Shown piece by piece: positions 58,901-64,000 of a stretch of 64,000 nucleotides of DNA. Position numbers and translations under genes: made by a program. Location of the stretch: the NCBI RefSeq assembly GCF_002879885.1, contig NZ_PNYA01000003.1, positions 248,001 to 312,000 of the forward strand. The letters are read 5' to 3'. The stretch comes from Trinickia dabaoshanensis (GTDB taxonomy: Bacteria > Pseudomonadota > Gammaproteobacteria > Burkholderiales > Burkholderiaceae). The notes below the pieces were generated by a model. That model did no database searches, was not told where the DNA came from, and worked only from the letters and a program-made list of their open reading frames with translations. Position 1 is the first letter of the stretch; the number at the start of each line of letters is the position of its first letter.

Positions 58901-59395
58901 TCAACCCTTACCGTTCTTCTTGCCGTTCTTCTTGCCGTCCTTTTTGCCGGGCTTCGGAGCGAGCATCGTCCCACGGCATTTGCGCGCGCCGCACCGGCAT
59001 GCGTATTCGTCTTTGAGCTTCTTCGTTTGGCGCGCGTCGATCACGAGACCGTAATCGTAAAAAAGCTCCTCTTCGGCCGCGATATCGCGCAGCGCATGGA
59101 TGAACACGCGGCCATCGACCTCCTCCGCTTCACAATTGGGCGCGCACGAGTGGTTGATCCAGCGCGCGCTGTTGCCGTTCACCTTGCCGTCGATGACGCG
59201 GCCGTCCTCAAGGGCGAAGTAGAACGTGTGATTCGGTTCGGCCGGGTTATGCGGATGCCGTCGCAACGCTTCCTTCCACGAGATGCGCTCACCTTTGTAT
59301 TCCAGCAGACGCTCACCCTCCTTCAGCGGCACGGCGGCAAACACACCCTTGCCATGCACGCCGGACTGGCGCACGACCAACTTGCGTGAACTCAT
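58901..59395 (-). CDS. SET-domain protein with post-SET zinc site and Lys/Gly-rich repeat tail
   Basis: 164-residue SET-domain protein, presumably a SAM-dependent protein-lysine methyltransferase. SET motifs: HGKGVFA near residue 14, WINHSCAPNCEA with NHSC at 81-84, and the catalytic-Tyr segment LFYDYG (111-116). A post-SET zinc cluster is YACRCGARKC (Cys133, Cys135, Cys140). Residues 150-164 form the tail GKKDGKKNGKKNGKG. Such proteins are scattered in beta-proteobacteria and their targets are unknown. Start ATG 59395 lies just after AGGA-containing DNA. No histone-like gene is adjacent. Confidence 0.9.
   Translation of the reverse strand: MSSRKLVVRQSGVHGKGVFAAVPLKEGERLLEYKGERISWKEALRRHPHNPAEPNHTFYFALEDGRVIDGKVNGNSARWINHSCAPNCEAEEVDGRVFIHALRDIAAEEELFYDYGLVIDARQTKKLKDEYACRCGARKCRGTMLAPKPGKKDGKKNGKKNGKG
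58911..58946. repeat. 12-bp tandem repeat encoding the Lys/Gly tail of the SET protein
   Basis: Three copies of CCGTTCTTCTTG (58911-58922, 58923-58934, and a divergent third at 58935-58946). On the coding strand they give Lys-Lys-Asn-Gly type units. The in-frame repeat can lengthen or shorten the tail without a frameshift. Confidence 0.85.
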
Positions 59396-59580
59396 CGATA
59401 AATCCTCAGATAAACCTGGGTGCCGCGGGCAAGCGGCAGTACGTTTTCGATCGCGGGATGGAAAACGCGGCGCCGAAGGGGCGCCGCGCTAGGCAGTAAC
59501 GTCGTCGACGTCACAAAGCGCCAATCGTACACGCGGACGGTAACTTCGTTCAACGTCGCGCGAACGAATTTGCATCTTCT

Positions 59581-60300
59581 TTATCCGTTGCCGGCGGCAA
59601 TCGTGTCCAGCCACTCGCCGAACGTCTCGTGCGCCGCCCGTTCCAGCGCCGGGCCGAAACGCTCCGTATCCGCGCGCAGCCGTATCGCGTCGATGCCCGG
59701 CGTCGTCGCTATCTCGCTCGCATGTCCGATCAGCCAGCGCTCGAAACGATCGGCGCGGATTTCGGGATGACATTGAAAGGCCAACACGTTCGAGCCCCAA
59801 GCGAATGCCTGGTTCTCGCACGCGGTGGTGGAAGCGAGCCGGACGGCGCCGGACGGCAAATCGAACGTATCGCCATGCCAATGCAACATCGAGGTGCGGG
59901 AGCCGTCGAGATGCCGCACGGGCGAGTGCCGGCCGGCTTCGGTCAACGTGAGCGGCGACCAGCCGATTTCCCTTTGCGGCGCCGCGTGGACGCGTGCCCC
60001 GAGCACACGCGCGATCAACTGCGCGCCCAAGCAGATGCCGAGCGTCGGCAGGCCCGCTGCGATACGCTTTTCCAGCAATGCGAGAAGCGGCTTCAAGGTG
60101 GGATACGAGAGATCGTCGTAAGCGGCGATCGGACCGCCGAGCACCACGGTCAGCGCCGGACCCTCGGGCCTAGGCGCCTCGACCCGAGCCAGACCGACGT
60201 CGAGATAGCGCACCGACCACGCGCGCTCCCCGAGCACGGGTTCGAGCGTGCCGAGATCCTCGAAATGAACGTGGCGGATGGCAAGCGCTTCGCGATTCAA
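59581..60300 (-). CDS. Class I glutamine amidotransferase-like protein
   Basis: 239-residue protein with a class I glutamine amidotransferase fold. The nucleophile Cys90 is in GICLGAQL and His178/Glu180 are in FQCHPE. The preceding LTVVLGGPIAAYDD carries the oxyanion region. Similar stand-alone proteins include YfeJ-like members and anthranilate-synthase-II relatives without an acceptor partner. The start is TTG at 60300 with a strong GGAGGGG site just upstream; no ATG fits. The substrate is not known. Confidence 0.87.
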   Translation of the reverse strand: MNREALAIRHVHFEDLGTLEPVLGERAWSVRYLDVGLARVEAPRPEGPALTVVLGGPIAAYDDLSYPTLKPLLALLEKRIAAGLPTLGICLGAQLIARVLGARVHAAPQREIGWSPLTLTEAGRHSPVRHLDGSRTSMLHWHGDTFDLPSGAVRLASTTACENQAFAWGSNVLAFQCHPEIRADRFERWLIGHASEIATTPGIDAIRLRADTERFGPALERAAHETFGEWLDTIAAGNG

Positions 60301-60412
60301 CGACCCCTCCCGGCGAAGATGGACTGACCGGGAACACGGACCGGCCTCTCATTCGTTTGCAGGAACATAAAGACGGCACACCCGCGCACGGGCGGATGTC
60401 GGCCCAAGCCGC

Positions 60413-61060
60413 TTACGCGGCGCTTTGCGCGAAGATCTTCCAGGTCTTCTTTTGGGTCAGCGAGTCGGCTTCTTCATGAAGCGGGCAATCGAGCCGCAAC
60501 TGCGCATCGCCGATCGGCATCTCGAGCGCCGCGCACCGATGCGGGGCTTTCTTGGGATTTTTGCTGGCTTCGAAGTGCTTGCACGTCACGCACATACGAT
60601 GCGTGGGGATATCGCCTTGAACTTCCAATTGGCGAATCATCTTGATCATCGTGCGGTAGAAGACGGCTTGTTCCTCGTCGCGCAGCGTGCCGATGGCCTC
60701 CGCCAAAAAATCGGGCCACTGCTGTGCGCGCTTGGCCGCGGTGCGGCCGCGAGAGGTGAGCTTAACGGCGAGCGCCCGGCCGTCCTCGGTCGTGCGCCGC
60801 TTTTCGATGAGGCCCTTCGCTTCGAGCGTGCTGACGGCGTCGCTCGTCGTGGCGGCCGTGAGCGCCGTTTCGCGAGCGATCTCCCCGAGCCGCAGCGGAT
60901 TCTTGCGCTGCATGAGCAACACGAGGATCTCACCTTGCGTAGGCGTAAGCCCTGCGCTTTCAGCCCATTCCCACGCTTGGCTGCGCATCGCCGTGCTTAA
61001 GCGTAGCAAGCCGTGGGTCACGCGCCCGGTAGCCTGCTCTCCGTATACACCTTCGCTCAT
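60413..61060 (-). CDS. MarR-family regulator with C-terminal four-cysteine module
   Basis: 215-residue protein. The winged helix (about 30-110) contains LTPTQGEILVLLMQRKNPLRLGEIARETALTAATTSDAVSTLEAKGLIEKRRTTEDGRA, the MarR pattern. After a long helix the C-terminal 65 residues carry CVTC (157, 160), Cys176 in APHRCAALEM and Cys192 in LDCPLHEE. The spacing suggests a Zn or Fe-S site, which would make it a metal- or redox-sensing MarR. The upstream gap 61061-61608 is AT-rich. The closest neighbours (GATase, ybdK) do not reveal the regulon. Confidence 0.88.
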   Translation of the reverse strand: MSEGVYGEQATGRVTHGLLRLSTAMRSQAWEWAESAGLTPTQGEILVLLMQRKNPLRLGEIARETALTAATTSDAVSTLEAKGLIEKRRTTEDGRALAVKLTSRGRTAAKRAQQWPDFLAEAIGTLRDEEQAVFYRTMIKMIRQLEVQGDIPTHRMCVTCKHFEASKNPKKAPHRCAALEMPIGDAQLRLDCPLHEEADSLTQKKTWKIFAQSAA

Positions 61061-61608
61061 AGTCTTTGTTCGCTATTTCGCAATTGACAGCATGCTGCTG
61101 CTGATTCGGTTGCCTGCTCGCGCCTTGCCTCGCAGCGCCCCGGCAGCCCCGTCGGACGGCTCGCATCGTGCTCGCGCGTGCCGATTTTACTATTTCAGAA
61201 GCGCCCCGACCGTCGGCGTGTAATTCCGCCCTTCCGAGGACGATCGCCACAGGCCAGCATCAGCGCATTTGTTTTACATCGAAGCCGCGTCACGGATGTG
61301 ACTTTCGACCCGACAGACGCGCCATTTTAAGCGACGAGGAAAAATAGTACAGCTAAGTTATTCAGTGGTCGTTGTGGACAAGCTATGTATAACTACTCTG
61401 GACGATTGTGCGTCATTTCTGGATAACGTCGGACCAAAATGAAATGCCGCTTGAGTTGCCCCGAGCTCATACCAGTTCCACACCCGAGAACCATGCGGTT
61501 ATGGTTTTTGCAGGTGGTTGAAGCGTCGAGGAAAAATGAAGTTTTCCACAGACGCTTGCACCCCTTGTTAACTACTACTACGTATGTATACGTGTAAACG
61601 TAAACAAA
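61061..61608. other. AT-rich 548-bp gap with several DnaA-box-like 9-mers
   Basis: No gene is visible. Compared with the DnaA consensus TTATNCACA, there are near-matches (8 of 9) at 61373-61381 (TGTGGACAA, minus strand), 61384-61392 (TATGTATAA, minus), 61418-61426 (TCTGGATAA, minus) and 61542-61550 (TTTTCCACA, plus). The gap also holds the marR promoter and the tail of ybdK. oriC itself should lie by rpmH-dnaA, just left of the window. Confidence 0.5.
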
Positions 61609-62727
61609 CTAAACCCCACGCCATCGGAGGCACTGCTGACGAACGGCTTCGTGCAACGACTTCTCTTTTGCAACGACGCTGCGTAGCCATGTTGCATCGT
61701 TGACCTGCCCTTGTGCGATGCCGGCTATTTCGCGCAATGCGGCGGAAGAATGAAGCGCTTCGCCATGCGGCTCGATCACGCGGAGCGTCTCGAGGATGTC
61801 CTCGAATATCGGCCGGCGCTCGCCCGTTTGCGGATTGATGCAAGTGCCCCCGAGCCCGAAACGGCACGCTTCGAAACGGTTGAACGTGTAGACGAGGTAG
61901 TCGTCCTCCTTCGGTACGAACGGCCGATCGAGCAGCAAGTGCCGCGCGAGCGTCTGGATGTACGAAGCGATCGCCGCGGCACGGTCCACGGACAGCGGTG
62001 TGTCCATCACGCGAACTTCGATCGTGCCGAATCCCGGCTTGGGGCGAATGTCCCAGTAGAAATCTTTCATGCTGTTGACGACGCCTGTCGCCACCATCTT
62101 CGAGAAATACTCTTCGAAGCCGGCCCAGGTCAGCACGAACGGCGCGCGGCCCGACAACGGGAACGCGAATACCGAGTTCAGCCGCGCGGAATGAAACCCG
62201 GTGTCCACACCCTGCACGTAGGGCGAGGACGCCGACAGCGCAATGAAATGCGGAATGAATCGCGACATGGCGTGCAGCAGGAATAACGCGCTGTCCGGAT
62301 CGGGGCAGCCGATGTGCACGTGTTGGCCGAAGACGGTGAATTGCTTGGCCAAATACCCATAGAGCTCGGACAGGTACTGAAAGCGCGGCGCATCGAAAAT
62401 CTGCCGTTCGCTCCATTGCTGGAACGCGTGCGTACCGCCGCCGGCGAGCCCCACGTTCAATTGATCGGCCGCCGCGACGAGCGTATCGCGCAGCGTGCGC
62501 AATTGCGAGAGCGCTTCCTCGTGCGAATTGCAGATGCCCGTGGACAGCTCGATCATGCTCTCGGTGATTTCGGGCGTGATGTTGCCGGGCACCTTTTGAT
62601 CTTTGACGAGCCGCATCAGATCGGAGGCGGCCTTCGTGAGATCGTAATCGTGCGTGTTGACGACCTGGATCTCGAGCTCGACGCCGAACGTGAACGGTTT
62701 TGAATTGATAAACGGTTCGAGTGCCAT
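61609..62727 (-). CDS. ybdK: YbdK-family carboxylate-amine ligase (glutamate-cysteine ligase 2-like)
   Basis: 372-residue ATP-dependent ligase. The N terminus [34 protein letters not shown], with the metal-binding GVELEIQ, is diagnostic; [12 protein letters not shown] and [23 protein letters not shown] are further family blocks. YbdK has weak glutamate-cysteine ligase activity in E. coli and its physiological role is unsettled. GAAGGAAAAAG precedes the ATG at 62727. It lies 42 bp downstream of the antiporter gene on the same strand and is probably co-transcribed with it. Confidence 0.92.
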   Translation of the reverse strand: MALEPFINSKPFTFGVELEIQVVNTHDYDLTKAASDLMRLVKDQKVPGNITPEITESMIELSTGICNSHEEALSQLRTLRDTLVAAADQLNVGLAGGGTHAFQQWSERQIFDAPRFQYLSELYGYLAKQFTVFGQHVHIGCPDPDSALFLLHAMSRFIPHFIALSASSPYVQGVDTGFHSARLNSVFAFPLSGRAPFVLTWAGFEEYFSKMVATGVVNSMKDFYWDIRPKPGFGTIEVRVMDTPLSVDRAAAIASYIQTLARHLLLDRPFVPKEDDYLVYTFNRFEACRFGLGGTCINPQTGERRPIFEDILETLRVIEPHGEALHSSAALREIAGIAQGQVNDATWLRSVVAKEKSLHEAVRQQCLRWRGV

Positions 62728-62769
62728 GACTTTTTCCTTCTGTTGACCCATTGGGGCTTGCGAGCGGCT

Positions 62770-63972
62770 TTAAGCGCGCCGCTCGCCGACGAGCGCGAGA
62801 GAGCGGTACACGAGCCAAGGCCCGACGAGTTGCAGCACGACGATGGAGCACATGACGACCGCGCGCAGCGTGGGATCGAAGTTCGGATACAGCGCATAGG
62901 TATCGTCGACGAGCAAGTACGCCAGCGCCGACATCGGCGAGAGCGACAAACCGAGCGCCACGCCCTGCTTCCAACCGATTCCGCTCGGCTTGGCAAAGGC
63001 GAGCACGCCGACGAGCTTCGCGACGAAGCGCGCCACGATCAGCAAGAGCGCCGCGACCCCGCCGAGCGCGATGTCGCGCCATTCGAAGGCGGTCAAGGTG
63101 AGGACGAACAAGATCACCGTCAGCAGCCAGCCCGCGGTGCCGAAATGCACGGGCCAAAGCTGGGGCTTGGCCTCGAGGTTCTTCACGATGATCCCGGCGG
63201 CGAGCAGGCTCAAGATCGTCGAAAGATTGAACAGATGGGCGATCGCGATCGCCAGCAGCACGAGGCCGAACAAGGCGACGAACGAATGCTCATCCTGCAC
63301 TTGCATGAAGCGATAGAAGAACATGCAGGCCTTGGCGAGCACATACGCCAGCACGAGCGAGCCGACGAGCAGATACAACGGCTGAATGATCGTCGCGAAA
63401 ACGTTGCCGTAGATCTCCTGATGCAGCCAACCCGAGGCGATCTTCTCGATCACGACCGCGTACATGCTGTTGAGCGCGGTGAGCGTCAGCAGACGCTGCG
63501 TGACTTGGCCTTCCGCGCGCAGCTCCGTCTTCAGTTGGATCACCATGGCCGGCGAGGTCGACATCGCGATCGCGGCGATCACGGTCGCGACGGCGCCGCC
63601 GATGTGCGCCGCCAAGAGCGCCGCCAACACGAGGACGAAGGTTAGCGTCGCCTCGGCCAAGCTCGACGCGACGAGCCAAGGGTTGCGGCGAATCCAGCGC
63701 AGATCCAGGCGGCCGCCGAGCTCGAACAGGAGCAGGCCCAAGGCCACGTCGAGCAACAGGCGCAAGGTACCGCTAGAGCTCGCGTCGATCGTGCCGAGGC
63801 CGGCCGCGCCCGCGATGAGTCCGATCACGGCATAGCCGGAGATCCGCGGAAGGCGCCAGGCTCGATAGCAGAGTTCGCCCAGCAAGCCGGCAACCAGTAA
63901 GGCCAGCCCGGCCCAAAAGACGGCATCGGGCACGAAAGGCCAATGCGGGAGGAACGAAAACGCCGATTTCAT
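62770..63972 (-). CDS. Cation:proton antiporter (CPA2/KefB-like, without TrkA-N domain)
   Basis: 400-residue membrane protein with about 11-13 helices. The CPA pattern is visible in LRLLLDVALGLLLFELGGRLDLRWIRRNPW and MSTSPAMVIQLKTEL, with AIAHLFNLSTILSLLAAGIIVKN following. There is no C-terminal cytoplasmic TrkA-N domain as in KefB/KefC. The ion (Na+, K+) cannot be decided. A GGAGC site precedes the ATG at 63972, and only 28 bp of sequence lie beyond it to the window end. It likely forms an operon with ybdK. Confidence 0.88.
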   Translation of the reverse strand: MKSAFSFLPHWPFVPDAVFWAGLALLVAGLLGELCYRAWRLPRISGYAVIGLIAGAAGLGTIDASSSGTLRLLLDVALGLLLFELGGRLDLRWIRRNPWLVASSLAEATLTFVLVLAALLAAHIGGAVATVIAAIAMSTSPAMVIQLKTELRAEGQVTQRLLTLTALNSMYAVVIEKIASGWLHQEIYGNVFATIIQPLYLLVGSLVLAYVLAKACMFFYRFMQVQDEHSFVALFGLVLLAIAIAHLFNLSTILSLLAAGIIVKNLEAKPQLWPVHFGTAGWLLTVILFVLTLTAFEWRDIALGGVAALLLIVARFVAKLVGVLAFAKPSGIGWKQGVALGLSLSPMSALAYLLVDDTYALYPNFDPTLRAVVMCSIVVLQLVGPWLVYRSLALVGERRA

Positions 63973-64000
63973 CTGATAGCTGCTCCTTTACGGATAAGCC

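Overview
The window is a GC-rich bacterial chromosome segment whose gene content and order match the origin-proximal part of the main chromosome of a Burkholderiaceae member (Burkholderia/Paraburkholderia/Trinickia type). The clues are rnpA-yidD-yidC-mnmE at the left edge, a complete atpIBEFHAGDC operon, parAB-rsmG-mnmG with two parS sites, several Liv-type ABC systems, phhAB and a DUF3717 protein. The genus is inferred from protein resemblance, not proven. No tRNA, rRNA, insertion sequence, prophage or CRISPR array is visible. The density looks like ordinary core genome with a few accessory genes.

Layout. 1-7.5 kb: 3' part of rnpA, yidD, yidC, a small XRE regulator facing mnmE across a large dyad, an SmpA-like lipoprotein, an HtrA-like protease without a signal peptide, and small orphan proteins. 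7.5-10.5 kb: a heavy-metal efflux module, cadA/zntA-type ATPase with a 17-unit His-Glu repeat, divergent from a MerR/CadR regulator across a classic 19-bp-spacer promoter. 10.5-18.4 kb: amino-acid uptake and catabolism (two orphan binding proteins, an aminotransferase, trifunctional putA with GTTGCA-type operators). 18.8-26.5 kb: priA, hemE, a PheC-like periplasmic protein, a CoA-binding protein and an acyl-CoA synthetase. 26.6-34.2 kb: the ATP synthase operon on the minus strand, ending in a strong terminator. 34.5-40.3 kb: an ion transporter, then parB, parA, rsmG and mnmG, with one parS inside mnmG and one just upstream of it.

40.3-50.7 kb holds two complete branched-chain amino-acid type ABC systems on the minus strand. 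The first carries a natural LivM-LivG fusion. The second is livG-livF-binding protein-livH-livM with an attenuating hairpin after the binding protein. They are separated by 675 bp without a convincing gene, holding a candidate minus-strand small RNA with a perfect terminator. 50.9-56.5 kb: a GMC oxidoreductase divergent from a LysR regulator with a perfect T-N11-A palindrome, a CYTH protein, an Lrp regulator divergent from phhA (phenylalanine hydroxylase), phhB, and DUF3717. 56.6-64 kb: a TctDE/QseBC-like two-component pair, a SET-domain protein with a Lys/Gly repeat tail, a glutamine amidotransferase, a MarR regulator with a four-cysteine C-terminal module, an AT-rich gene-free block with several DnaA-box-like 9-mers, ybdK and a CPA-type antiporter.

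I found no strong candidate for an entirely new multi-gene system. The most useful non-routine signals are the regulatory dyads (XRE/mnmE, putA, LysR, lrp/phhA), the candidate small RNA, the Cys-MarR, the DnaA-box-like cluster, and the SET protein tail. No database searches were run. All family calls come from motifs and remembered family features.
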